Below, in pieces: positions 1 through 53,400 of a stretch of 64,000 bases of DNA. This DNA is from Gavia stellata. Taxonomy: Eukaryota; Chordata; Aves; Gaviiformes; Gaviidae. Where the stretch lies: contig NC_082598.1 of the NCBI RefSeq assembly GCF_030936135.1, positions 56,388,347 to 56,452,346 of the forward strand, given 5' to 3'. Position numbers and translations under genes: made by a program. The notes under the pieces were generated by a model that was not told the DNA's origin, ran no database searches, and was given only the letters and a program-made list of their open reading frames with translations. The first letter of the stretch is position 1; each line of letters begins with the position of its first letter.

Positions 1-2647
1 AACTATACCCACAGTTTTCCCTGATTACTCAAGTTGTTCAGACAAGGAAAAGCTATTTAGCTGCGCTTCAAAAAGGGAGGGGTTGAGGGTTTCACTTGTT
101 CATTTGGCTTGCCATGTTCACCTGGAGACCAGACTGCTGTGGTGCTCTTTGTATGAACCTTCTTGGGCTCAGGATGACCTGAATGCAGTGAAAGAGGAAG
201 CATTTCACTTAAGGAGGAGTCTGGGAGAAGGCATTGTGTGAGAGATGTTTGCTAAGACAGTACTAGGGAGAAATGTTGGAAGTTTTTGAGAGCATGGCAG
301 ATGGTTACACTGATTTTTCTCCTTAGTATACACTAGGACAATAACTGCTTTGTGATGTGGAGGTAGCTACATGTACTATGAGGGGTATGTGTGTGATTAT
401 GGATACTAGAAATTGTCCAGCCTTAGCAGCATGGGCAAGTTTACCCATCATAATTTGGTAGTTTGGTAATTTCAAGGTAAATGTTAGCCCTCATAGAGCT
501 CTATGTTGACATGTCTGTGTTACTTTTTGTACCTAAGTTCATCTGCTGCTAGTGCCAGAGTGCCTTTACATCCTATTAGTTTTAGGGGGATTACATGCCT
601 AACAAGCTGTGAAAAGTAGTTTTGGACCCAGGGACAAACTGGCTTGCTGTCTCTTTCCTCTGACAGTACTGGTCCTGCTGCCCCATACATATTAGCTGGT
701 TAGGTGACAGCAATGGCATTGGTTAGTAGCCCTGAGGGTGCTGGGGTGCAGGACATAGGGAGAGAAGTGACGATCACTTCCTTTCTGCCTTGTTGATGTC
801 ACCAAGCCCCAGGAGAGCTGCTCCAGGTGGGTAGCCTCACCTGGCCCATCACTTCTTGGTGTTATGCTTGCCTAAATGTTTTTAAGGTTCCAAACTTAAA
901 CAAAATGAATGAACGCTGTGAACATACTAGAACACCCTTCTGAATACAAAGCTTCCTTTCTCTAGTGTAAGGCCCTATTGAGTAGAGCTTCAGGCCAAGG
1001 AAAAGCAGTATCTTTGATCTTTGAAATGTTGCTGGCTACCTTAAGTTTTTTGGTTGACATCCAAGAGGTAGGTTTCAGTATTGCAGACAGGAAAGAGCTG
1101 CTGGCTGGGCTGCTCTGTGAAGTCCTTTGATGCTGGAACCTTTTCCTGTCCCCAGCTTGTCAGACCTCATGTGTCAGAACTTCTGCTAATCTGGAGACGC
1201 TCTGCAGGAAGTTTTCCCTTGCATTCAGGAAGGAGCTTGCGTGAAGTCTTGGTGTGTATAGTATCTACAGACTTGATCTGTTGTCACTCTCATTTGCATA
1301 TGAATTTGTGGGGAATGTTATAGAAGAGCTGCTGAGTATTTCAAGCTTTAACAGATTTGTAGGTTCAGTTGCGGAATGCCTATTGATTAAATGATTAGGT
1401 TTTTTAATAATCTAAAGCATGTAAATCCAAGCAGGCTGGGCAACGTGAATTTTCGAAGTGAGAGTGCTTTGGAAATACAATTCATGTTACTGATGCTGGT
1501 GTCCCTTTTTGTTTGCATCACAAATACTGCAGTGAAAAACTTACTGCTGGGAAACTTGGAAATAATGATTCCAGAGGCTATGTTACAGAGTACTCAGAAC
1601 AGGCAAATTTGGTATTTGTAAATGTAACCATTTGTTTTGGGAAATCTGATTCCAGTTGCAATCCAATACACATGTTTCAGTCTTATAGATAGCAGAGAGG
1701 CAATCCAATTAGCCAACAGTATACCATGTGATATATGAACCCATCTGAAACAATTTGAATTTAAATACCCACAGCAACTGCTCATGTACTGATAAAGAAT
1801 TATCTTTGACTGCACTCAACAAATCATTTTGAATTATGAATGTAGAACCACTTGAATCTGCGCATGAACAGGAAGACTTAAATTGAACTGAATGCATTAT
1901 TTAATACAAGGAACTCACAGAACATTTGTAAACAGTGGTGTATCCTAAGCAGTATCTTCTGCACCTTTTGTAGCAATATATGGAGGTATTCATTAACAAA
2001 CAGCACATAGTAATTGGGACTTGAAATTTAAAGCTCATCTTGAACTAGAGGAAGTAGTACAGCAGATTTAGATTTCTACCTGAGCTGGGGCAACTTCAAA
2101 AGTCTTGAAATAAATGCAACAAGAACAAGTGTTTCTATAAACTCTGTAGTTCCTGGAGAGAACAGCCTGAAATGTTTTGAAATACGTATCAGTGAAATAG
2201 GAGATCATTGTTTACTGCTGTGACGGAAATTCACCGGGCTTAGAGGAGAAACATCCATGTCCAAAACACCTGAATGTTTTTATCTAGATTAAAAAAAGCT
2301 AACTTCTGAAACTTGTGTTTTCCTCTCCTTTTCTATACTACTTCCTTTTGTATGTTATTTTTGAAAATATGTATTAGTATTGGTCAATGACCTTCCTCAA
2401 TGGACACAGTTAGTTATCAGACGTAAACATGCTGCAAATAGCTTATGCTGTGCAGTTCTGCCAATGCCTCCTAACCTTGACAAAAAGACTTAAGCGGATT
2501 GGAAGGGAGGCTGTCAAGGGATTCCTGCCAAACAGCTACAGGCTGCAGTCTGCTGAATGCATCTTGTATGAGTACCCTAAGCATACTCGGAGTTCATTTT
2601 TCCTCTCAGCATCATGCTTTTATATGGAAGACTTGAGACAAAGGTAT
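1..2647. other. 3' flank of TACR3, no gene recognised
   Basis: AT-rich sequence. The longest open frames are around 60-80 codons and show no conserved motif. In mammals CENPE lies on this side of TACR3, but nothing here reads as CENPE. Confidence 0.6.
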
Positions 2648-2872
2648 TAGATTGGATATTAGGAAAAACTTCTCCACTGAAGGGGTTGTCAGACATTGGA
2701 ACAGACTGCCCAGGGAAGTGGTGGAGTCACCATCCCTGGAGGTATTTAAAAGACATGTGGATGAGGCACTTAGGGACATGATTTAGTGGTGGACTTAGCA
2801 GGGTTGGGTTTACAGTTGGGCTTGATGATCTTAAAAGGTCTTTTTCAACCTAAACGATTCTATGATTCTATA
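2648..2872 (+). mobile_element. CR1 LINE, 5'-truncated 3' end
   Basis: It begins AGATTGGATATTAGG and runs through the CR1 ORF2 C-terminal region (TGGAACAGACTGCCCAGGG, CATCCCTGGAGGTATTTAA). It then enters the 3' UTR (GGGCTTGATGATCTTAAA, TTTCAACCTAAACGATTC) and ends in the tandem CR1 tail GATTCTATGATTCTAT. The motif order is that of avian CR1, with good conservation suggesting a moderately young copy. It is truncated to about 225 bp, as most CR1 copies are. CR1 does not make target duplications, so the left border is approximate. Confidence 0.93.
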
Positions 2873-4085
2873 AATGTCTGTTCATGAAATGAGTTTTGAA
2901 GATCTGTGTTTAAATGTAGTCATATTCAGCTTTTTGTTACTCTGGCTTTTTTTTTTTAACAAGTTTAGCCAATGTCAAGGGAATGACAGAGAAAACTGAT
3001 GCTGAATATACTGTCTCTGGAGACGTGAAAGTTAAATCTGTCCTATACCAAGGGAACCTCACTGCAAAATGGCAGTTCAGGGAGCAATGAAGTCTTTTCA
3101 TCAGATAAGCATTTTAGAGGCACACTCCAGTAAGAGCCTGGCCTGAAGTACTAGGAACTCGTATACATGAAAGACTCATGTCTCCTCATGCTGTTGAATT
3201 GTAGCTGTTTTAGAGTAGTATTATGACCCTCACAGTAGGAAGCTAGCTCTGTGTCTGTTTTTCTTAACTCGCCTCTCAGCAAAAGTAAAGAATGTGGATT
3301 AAAGGTTACAGTGCAGCCATGACTGCTACAGTGCTGCACCAGCAAACACACAGAAGCATGTGCACTGCATGCAGGCTACTACTTTGAGCAACCTTGCTGG
3401 CACAAACTGAGGGTGACATGATTTCCTCTACCTTCAGTGAGGGATGTCAGGAGGCCTATAATGAATTTTATAGTCACCAGGACACTTACTGAAAATGTTT
3501 GTTCAGAAATAGTCATTCACATGCAATCTGCTGTCAGTCACAGCTTTTGCTTTGCTACTTACTCAACTGCGTAACCCATCATGTTTTTTGAGGCTGAGAC
3601 AGAGGGATGGATTTCCACCATGTATCATTGTAATGTTTTGTTAAAGCAGTGCTGTGATTAAGAGCACAGATTTCTTCGTTTGTCATACAGGAATATCCTG
3701 TAACTTCAGAAGAGAACTACAGGAATGGTAAGGATGTTTTTGACACCCCTACCCCACCAAAATATAGTGAGATTATCAATGGATTACTTGTCCAGAATGT
3801 CATATCCTAAAACACTTAGTAAAGTGAAATTGTTTCACTAATTAAAGACACAGGTGCGAGGAAGCCACAATTGCTTCCTCAATATTTGTCAACAAAGAAT
3901 CATAAAAGTTATGAGGATGGTGTTTTGTACATTTGTGATGCTGTATTTTTATATACAGCTTTTTAAGATTTATACTCGACATTTAAAAACAATAAGTCTC
4001 ACTACAACCATATTGTTCAAACTTACATTCATATATTGATGTTTATCAACACTGATTTTGTAATAGCCATAGTTAGAAAAGACAG
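2873..4085. other. 3' flank between the CR1 copy and the candidate TACR3 transcript end
   Basis: No gene, RNA or transposon recognised. Short open frames (up to 66 codons) have no supporting feature. Confidence 0.6.
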
Positions 4086-6077
4086 TTTATTTAACAAATA
4101 TACATTTTCTGCATGTATGTTCCTCAAAAGCTATACATGAGTAAACAGGGGACTTAACAGCATGTGTTTGTAATATATCACTGTCAGGTTAATATGCTTA
4201 GGCTAATTTTTTTTTTTTTGCGTGGCTATCCTGAATCTTCTCAGCAGAGATGTTAAACACCTGTGAAGAGTTAAAATTCTTAAAACAGAGTATTTCAGGG
4301 AAAAAAAATAGAAAAATATTTTATAGGCATTGCATGACACTTGCTGGATTACTCTACACTTTTTTTTTTAAATTGAAAAGTTGTACTCCAACTATGGCAT
4401 GATGGAAAATAGAGCTGTTTTTTCAGAAATGCAGACCGTTGAACAGCATGAACTGGCATTCAGAAGGAAAGCCATTAATGAACAGAACTCTTTGCTCCAG
4501 TGGATTTAAGATCAGGCCTTGGATAGGAAAAGTGGGAGTCTGAAATTGTGACACATTTTTATCAGAGTACAATACTTTGTGACTAGGTTCTTCAGTTATT
4601 CCACACGTGGAGGGTTTAATGTTAAATACTAGATTTACTTATTTGAGGATATTTGACCTTACGCAGGATTTTGATTTAGCAGAGTGATACAGCAGTGCAC
4701 TGAAATCACAATACAAATACAAATGACACTTAGCAGAATATAGCAGTTGACTATGCAGATGAATCACAATACAAACATGACTCTCATAACTAGTCTTCTA
4801 TGATATGCTCACCATCACAATGCTGGGCATCCCCAGATGGGATGTGGACTAAAGCCAGCTCAAGCCTTTCTCTCTTCGAACTTCTCTTTGTTAATTGCTC
4901 AGCTTTGGTACTGTGTTGGGTTGAGCCACCTGTGGTGGCCTGGCTAACTCAGGAAGGCATTCACACTCTTTTGCTTCAGCTTTGGTTAATTGTTTGAGAA
5001 CAAACCTTCCCTTTTGTATTAAGTTCAGCTTTCTTTGCAACAGTGATGGTCAGTGGATTTTGACTGAATTGGGTGGGAAAGTGTCTGTGTAATAATGCCT
5101 AACGTTTTCAGATGCAGACAGAGGAGTATTTTTACATGCATCTAGCTATGGACAATTTGGGAAAATAGTCCAAATTTTTTTTTTTTTCCTGGTGAAGGTG
5201 TTTCATAGTGAAACATGTTACTGTATCTTCTGCAGAGAAGAATTCATTGCCATAGTGGTGGTATTCTTATATGTGAATGTCCAGTTTAAAATCTTTCAAC
5301 CTTTCTAAAGTCAGTCCCAAAGCTCCTGTTAAGGTCACTGGAGGAAGATCTTACCCTTAGCAGTAAGATCCAAGGCTATAGGACATTCACCTAAGCAATA
5401 CATCTTCCTGGAAGTACACATTCCATTGGAGTCTAATGTTCACTAATATAGAAACTTTGGTAGAATTCAACTTAATCTCTGAGAGATTTTTTTCCTTTTT
5501 AAAAACACATTTTTCCTATCTATTTGAAAAAGCGTACTGTTGCAGACAGAGCTGAACTTCATTCATGTGAACTTCATTTTGTCTATTTGCCTGGGAATAG
5601 GTATAAATTGTAAAACAATTGAATAGACTTGAAGCTTATTAGGTCTTCATTATAAAGAAATTTTTTTATCAGATCTTACGTAATTTTGTTATTGTAGAAT
5701 TAATACACTCAGAAAACATTGTACATTTCAGCTTCAATAAGTAAAGGACCCTGTTACATTTCAGTAAGTGAAACATAAATGCCACAGGTCAAATATAGCT
5801 GAAACAATGTTTTCCATGCCATTGGCGTATTTTAGATAATCCCTACAAACATTGCTGTCTATAAGATGCGACTGTGCTTTCGGACTGATGCATGTGTATG
5901 TCTTCAAATTCCTCTTTCCCTCCAAAGCAGACAAGTGGTGCCTAAACGTCTCACGATATTTGTAGCTAGGGTTTGTCAGTAGAATTATGTTTGCTTTCCT
6001 GTGGTATAAATATCTAGTCCCAAAGTAGGAGAGCATTGTCCAGTACTGCCCTTCTAGCAACAGTCACCGTGAAATGC
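4086..6077 (-). other. TACR3: Probable TACR3 3' UTR with candidate poly(A) signal at its end
   Basis: On the minus strand, the first exact AATAAA after the stop codon at 6078 reads 4091 down to 4086, giving a UTR of about 2 kb. A U-rich stretch follows it on the transcript strand. An ATTAAA at 4620-4615 is an alternative that would give a shorter UTR. No transcript evidence is available, so the true end is a guess. The stretch contains a perfect 8-bp inverted repeat at 5347-5370 (GATCTTAC, 8-nt loop, GTAAGATC). Confidence 0.3.
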
Positions 6078-46886
<40,809 letters not shown>

Positions 46887-47310
46887 CTTGGATGTTCCTC
46901 TCTTCCAGGAACAATGTGCGTCTCCCTTCTCCCTCTCCCAACCCTCCAAAATCCCCACTAACAGATAAGAAGAGAAAAGAAAGAAAAAAAGGAAGTAAGG
47001 CAGCACAGCAGGTACTGGGAAGGAGAGATCTGTCAGAAAAAGCTTTGGCTACAGTGTTCAAATGGTCAGAAATGCTGTACCAGCTGAGCCAGGAGAGCTG
47101 CCTCTGGGTAGAACAGCATCCCGTTCCTCCTCTGTATGGCCACCTCTTGCTTTTGGTTTTGCTGAAGGAGAAGGGGACTGGGAGCCAAGGCACATTTCAT
47201 AGGCTTGTGAGTTCCCAGCGTCATGAAGGGAGTGGAGCGATAAGCTCCGTCGGCTGGTAAGATAACACCTCTTTCTCTCTGTTCTCCCCCCTCCCCTTTT
47301 ATTTCATTCA
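46887..47310 (-). other. TACR3: TACR3 5' UTR / proximal promoter region
   Basis: Contains several upstream ATGs on the minus strand. One at 47006 is in frame with TACR3 and uninterrupted. Another at 47193 opens a 271-codon frame that crosses all of exon 1 in a different frame. A pyrimidine-rich run ending CTTATCTGTTAG (near 46960) could serve as an acceptor for an upstream non-coding exon, but nothing else supports that. Confidence 0.4.
47295..47304 (-). promoter_or_regulatory. TACR3: Candidate TATA-like element upstream of TACR3
   Basis: The minus strand reads AAATAAAAGG here, followed by a G-rich run and a pyrimidine/purine-poor transition, about 410 bp before the proposed ATG. It would place the start near 47265. 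A second TATAAA lies at 47398-47393. The flanking sequence is not a strong CpG island. Position and motif are the only support. Confidence 0.2.
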
Positions 47311-50186
47311 TTGCCAGCAGCAGGCACTTTCAGGAGCTGTGGAGAGCGCCACGGGGAAAATGAATTCTCGTCTCGTTTTTGTTGAGAGATTTGGTTTATA
47401 TTGCCTTTAAGTTTCATTATTGCACTTCCTTTTTAAATAGCCTTTTTGCCCTGTCTTTGCAGGGCTAATTAGCTGGCTTAGTTGAACATCCCAGGACTGA
47501 GACTGCTTTTTATTAAAGCTGTTTCTAGATGAATTTATGAATTTATTCCAGATGCATTCAGATCTGCTTTTTTGCTGCTGTCTTTTCATTTAGTACATGC
47601 TTTCCTTTTAACCATTCTGTTAACTACAGATTTGGAATAGTGGTCTCTTTCAGATAAAGGAATACATCCTGCTGCTCCCTAATTTCACTTTTCAATCTGT
47701 AATATGTAAATGACATCAAGAAACATTTATAAAATTGAAATGTGACTATCTTTTTCTTACAGCACTAACTTTGGTGCCTGTAAAGCCATTTGCATGTTCA
47801 GCAGACACTGATTTTTGTTGAAACACTATGCAGCCCTAAACATAGATGTCCTTAAATATGGGTAAAATGGTAGGGGTTTGTTTTCTTAGTATCTTTGAAA
47901 AAAATTTTTTTTAGTTCTTTTTACTTATTGGCATTTATTCCACACTTAGTACTATTATTATTTTGAGCAAACAGTATTATGTGCAGTGATTTCTATACTG
48001 GTAGAAAACAGCAAATGAGGAAATTTAACACCTGATGTTTTCACATCCAAGAAATCCGTTTTCTTGTTAATATCTTAACAACAGCTGGCATTGGGAATGT
48101 ATGCTTTGTGCAAGGGTTGATTGCAAGGAACTTCAACTAACAAACCTTTGTTATTCAACAGGGTGCAGTCTTTAGGGAGAAAATGTGTTTTAGTGCTGAT
48201 CTGCTCCATGCTTCAACAATTTAGAGCTACTACTTGTCATCAGCAGAGATTTCAACTGTATCACAGCAGTGGGAGCTATTCAATACCTCTATCAGCAATG
48301 ACACATCCTACATTTTTTTAAACAAAAGCTTCATACAAAAATCAAATATTCCTGTGTGCCACTTCCTCCCTGCTGTATTTATGCAGTGGAAGTAGCGTCT
48401 GCACTTTACTTGTCAGGTCTTCACTGCAGTTTTAGTATGAATGACTGCAATTGTGGCCATTTCTATATGCTTCTCAGGTCTTACCAGCTGACACGATCCC
48501 AAGCAGCAGCCCACCCCAGGCTTAGAAGCTCTGTTGGAAACCACCCTTTGCTACAGCATGTCTAGAACCTACCCATATGCTGTGGGTCCTCATCACAGGA
48601 AAACCACTGGAGTTAATCCCACAGTTCCATTTTGAGTCCCACATCTTCCATCTGCATTGCTTTTCATCTTCTCCCTGGAGGTGAGTCGGAAGAAGGGACT
48701 AGTAGTTCACATTCTGTTTCCCCAACAGGCTTTGTGCCATATTCTCTAGAGATCCCATAGTAAGAAGCACAGAGTCAGCAGAGACTGTAGTAGTGCTGAG
48801 TGGGTTGAACCACTCTTTAAGTTATCTTGAACTACAGTGAACTGCAGGATATATTTCTCTGGCTTTGGGGCATGTATAGAGGGGACTTTGGGAAGACAAT
48901 GAAGAATAAGCAGTTGAGTAATTCAGGTGCACTCTCCTGGTAAAATCAGTGGGTTGCTGGCCAGAGGGTTGATAGCTAGGGCTCCTTGTATCATATTGTC
49001 CAAAATAGACCACTGGGATAGACTGAGAGAATCCCATACCTGGGCAAAGAAATCTGACTTGTAATAAATGATCTAAGTCACAGGCAAAATCCAAGTAAGA
49101 AATTGAAATAACTATGGTGAAGAAAATCTCTGTGAGTCTGGGTGTTGAAAGAATTCAACTGGTGGTTCCAGTGAGTGAGGAATACTGGACTGACTCGTTA
49201 GAGCAGAGACTTGGACACTCAGCTCTTGACTCTAGAAGCTTCACTCAAGATTTTCATATAAATATGAGCCAGAAAGCACAAACCCAGCCCTGTGCTCTAT
49301 ACTTTTCCACCTTCATGCCCAAACTAGGAACTCCAGACTGTATCCTTTTACTAAGCTGTGTTTTCCACATTCCCACACCAGCTGCCCAAGTCCTTGTGTT
49401 CCACATGCTTCTGTTGGTTCCACCCAGCTCTCCCAACCTCAGCTCTATTACTCCTTTTCCTCAGTTTCAGCAGAGACACAGGGACCTTACTTCTTGCATA
49501 CAGTACTTCTAGGTGTGCAGCAGAGTACAAACCTATAGGAACTGCATACAGTATAGCATCTGCAGTAACTTCCCCTGTATAGAAACATAAAGGGTCTGTG
49601 TTTGAACTATTTGCTCTGCATAGTTCATGGAGTCACATTCTGGTCTTGTGTGCAAATTCTATCTCAGTGGTGAATTCCCCTAAAAATGTGCAATATGCAG
49701 TAGTTCTGCACCAATGCTGCAAACTAGGGGCCATATTTTGACTTTGAGAGCAGGAGTCTAGGAAAATTGCTTGACACTGCATACTACATGTTCTGGAGAG
49801 ACCATTCCCATATGTATTTCCCTAATCCTCTACAGTGCCCCCAAGGGAAATTGTTCTCCTCAATACATTGCTAGTCACAGTGTAAGAAGTACAGGTCAAC
49901 ACCTCATTATGTGAGAAAAGCTATCAGTAAATTGAGTCCTTGAGACTTACTTTAAACAAAAATCAGGAGGCTTTTTGTATTCTGTGTTTGTGAAATGTCA
50001 GCCAGACCACCAACACAGTATGTGAACAAAAGTGTCAGCTTTGCAGTGTAGAAATGAAAGTATTGATTCCTGTCTTCCTCTTCAGTAGTACTCTGAGGAA
50101 ACTGAAGAAATATTCTACTTCTGTAGGGAACTTATTATACACTGTGCTCTTTCCCATCTCCTCCACACATGAGGAGAAGAGAAACT
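47311..50186. other. 5' flank of TACR3, no gene recognised
   Basis: Open frames up to about 130 codons (49114-49512 plus) lack domains or conserved motifs. No repeat recognised. Confidence 0.55.
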
Positions 50187-50351
50187 GTGGTGTGGATGTG
50201 GCATTGTGGGATGTAGCTTGATGGACATGGTGCTGTGTGGTGTTGGGTGGGTTGTGGCTTGTTGTTGTTGTTGTGTGGCGTGGGTTTTGTGGTTTTTCTT
50301 TTTGTGGTGGTTTTTTTTTGTTTGTTTTTTGGTGTTTTTTTTTTTTTTTTT
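50187..50351 (+). repeat. GT-rich low-complexity block ending in T17
   Basis: The plus strand is almost all G and T for about 165 bases. It includes GTTGTTGTTGTTGTGTGG and repeated GTGGTTTTT units, and closes with an uninterrupted run of 17 T at 50335-50351. It abuts the CR1 tail that follows. Strong strand asymmetry; the G runs are mostly too short for a good quadruplex. Confidence 0.85.
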
Positions 50352-50418
50352 CAGGTTGGACTCGATGATCTTACAGGTCTTTTCCAACCGTACTGATTCT
50401 GTGATTCTGTGATTCTGT
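50352..50418 (+). mobile_element. CR1 LINE 3' terminus (very short copy)
   Basis: Reads CAGGTTGGACTCGATGATC, TTACAGGTCTTTTCCAACC, then three tandem GATTCTGT units. This is the last approximately 65 bp of an avian CR1, with the tail repeats intact. The 5' side is truncated exactly into the poly(T) and GT-rich block. Confidence 0.93.
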
Positions 50419-53400
50419 ACCTTTAGCATAGTTCCATAATGGACAACCTAGATTTTTCATTCGTTGCTTGCTCAGTAAGCTGGATGTTACCTTTTGTGTT
50501 GCAGCAGGTATCCAAATCTGGCAGAAGAGGTGGCTGAGTATCTGGAGCTGGTTTGTTTTGAGAAATTGAACAATGAACAGCTCAGGGCAAACGTTAGGCA
50601 ACTGGATCAGCCTCCCATGGGGAACATTTACAACTCCTTTTGGAGATGACTGTAAAAATTTGCTAGAATAAATTCCTCTGCGCCCTAGCATTCGTTCTTA
50701 TTGAAACCCTAGAGGAGCAGTCCGGTACAATCGATTGAAGCAAAACCAGGTCCTCCTACATCCAAAAGACTGCAGCAAAGAAACAGGTTGACCTGCCTTT
50801 TAGCACGTGTCTTGCTAGCATTTTATTTAACTAAGGGAAGAGGTTAGGCAGCCAGTAATTTGCTTTTGCCTAGAGAGGAAATTCACTTGGACAGTGAAGT
50901 CAGCTCTGCTTCTCCATCAAAATTTGTGTCGATTATACATGTACTGATGAAATTCAGTCCGTTGAAGGTCATCAGCATTCAGTTTTTCAAATAAGTTCCA
51001 TAGCAACTTTGGTAAAAACTTTTGTATTAATAACTTCTGTGCAGCAAAACCTGCCTGACTGTGGTGAAACTTATGCAAAGGAGTAGTACAAAAGACGAAG
51101 ATCTGTGGTTTTTCTCAGTTTCTTGTAGAAAAATAAGGTAGTTGTAGAGGGTAACCATTCTCACATTTTCTTCCCAAACTGTTACAGGTACATGATTTCT
51201 TGTATTAACTTTTGCCCATTCCAGTTTATGCATATTCACAGTGGGAATGGTTCATTTTCCTCTAGGTAAGACTGTACTCAATTTTAGAGTGACTGCTTTC
51301 TGGTCATCTGCAGTTTGCTGTTCTCTTTTGCCCTTCCACTGATAGCTACTTTGTGCTTGTACAGTCAGCTGTGGTTAAACTTGCAGCTATTGGCAGTTAC
51401 CCATTTCCAGCTTCACAGAAACACTTAGAAATGTGAAAGAAATACCCAAAGTGTGGTCAGGAAAGCAGCTGTGATTGTTTGTAGTTCTTCGTTTGTGATA
51501 TATAGCTTGAAGCTATTTTTTCACAGTTCCAGCAAAACCTTTCATACTGAGGCCACAGTGGAAGATAATCTTGACTACAAGGTAGATTTAGAAATTATTC
51601 TAGTCTTTGCTATTTATGAGACTGTGATTTAATCTTCTACAGGTCTTCCAGTGTACTTGAAGTTTTCATCTGAAGTCACTCTTCCACTAGATTCATCTGT
51701 GCACTATGGGAAAGAGAGCCAGAGAATATCAGCAGTAGTGCACAAGCAGGGATTTGTAGCAAAATAGCAGCCTGCACAGCATACCTATCTAGCACAAGTG
51801 CTAACTGCATCATTGTTAATTACAGCAGTTCTCTTCCACAGGACCTGTCTTCTGTGGTTCCTTTCTTTTGTATATAGCACTGAGGGCATTGCTAAGTTTG
51901 CTTTTGGTTTTGGATTTGCTTGCTTGATTAGGCTTAGCCTAATGACCTCATTCCCTGCCTCCTTCCTCCAGCCCCCAGCTGGAAGAGATGATTCTTCAGC
52001 AGAAGCTTTGGTGGTCCAAATTTTTCTTCAACTTTGAAATCTCTTGTTCATCAGTGAGTCATGCAAAGCTTTAGCTATGGCAGGAGAATTTTTGTAATTT
52101 AAGGATGCTCAGCACTCTCTTATTTATTATGGCTGCTTGTTAGCATTGTGCTGCTGTCATGACAATGTCAGCCTACCTGGAATTAGAACAGTTTGCTTTT
52201 ATTTGTGTAGCTTAAAACACAGCTGGAAAACTCAGTTTGAACTTGGTTTCTGATTATTGCTTATGAATGCAAAAGACGACGTCTTGGTACCACCTGAAAA
52301 TTACTCAGTAGGATATCAGGCAACTTCACAAGCATGTGAGTAAGGATGTTGCAGCAAAGAGGTAGGCCAAAACCAGAAGTATTGTGTGGGGCTCTTCATC
52401 ATAGCTAGAGAGGGCCAGAAGCTGGGGGACAGATTAGAACTGATTAGAGACAAGTTTTCTTCTGGAATATGATGCTGAGGTACAACTTCACTGAAACTAC
52501 TTTTAGAATAAAGTAAACCTCAGTAGGTCTAGGGATGAGTTATGGGAAATTAACTAACACTAAATAGAAAATAAGACTATTCTAAATTATAGATAATATT
52601 CACAAATTATTTCATATGAGAAAACTTCTTCTTTGATGAGGAAAGAACCAGCAGGATTTCTTCAGCCATTGAGTTTGATCTTCTGATCCTCCTGAAAGGC
52701 TAAATAAGGTTTCCATTGTCACCAGCATAGCTTAGCCCTCTGGTTTTCAGTTGCTGCACATAGGACATGCCTGAAGGGGCTGAATAGCTGGTACAGTGAG
52801 GTGCCCGTGTCAAAATGTAATTTGTAGGGCACAGTTGTTCTGTGAAAAAGAATTCTTATTCATTTGTTTGCCTGGTCAGCTAGGGCTTTGAGAGGAAAAT
52901 ACATTATACAAAGTGCAATACTAGCAATTTTTTGGAAAAAATGAAGTGGATTGATTCAAGTGGTTCTTCTACCTGACAGCAGTATATCTGGAGAGGAGGG
53001 AAAGGCAGAGTGAAATGGGTTGTGATATAATAAACATTTTCTCAGGCTATTGTGGTTAGTCTTCTTTCCTGCTATTATTCTTTTCCTCTTTACTTTCTTT
53101 ATTGCAGTCCCTGATACAAATTAGTGTGAAATCTTCACTGAATTAAAAGGTTTTTCTTCTAACCACTGTACATTCTTTATTTTCTCCAGTGGGAAAGAAA
53201 TTATTTGCAATTGTAATTCCAGGCACCTCTGCCTTTCCATCTTTCTCCAACTGCTCAAATGCCTGTCTACTGTCATAGGTGAGATGAACTAGCAACTTAC
53301 ATATATGTGTGTGCTCATACATGTTTCCCCATATTCTTCTTTTCTTTTAAATTGCTTTAGTAATTCTTTTTTTCCTTTAAAGTTACGTTTAACAACAGAA

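Noticed and set aside
1..4085. Possible CENPE exons downstream of TACR3
   Set aside because: Expected neighbour in mammals, but no coiled-coil or kinesin-like coding sequence is visible in any frame.
49114..49512. 132-codon plus-strand frame upstream of TACR3
   Set aside because: No domain, signal or conserved motif, in AT-rich sequence with other overlapping frames of similar length.
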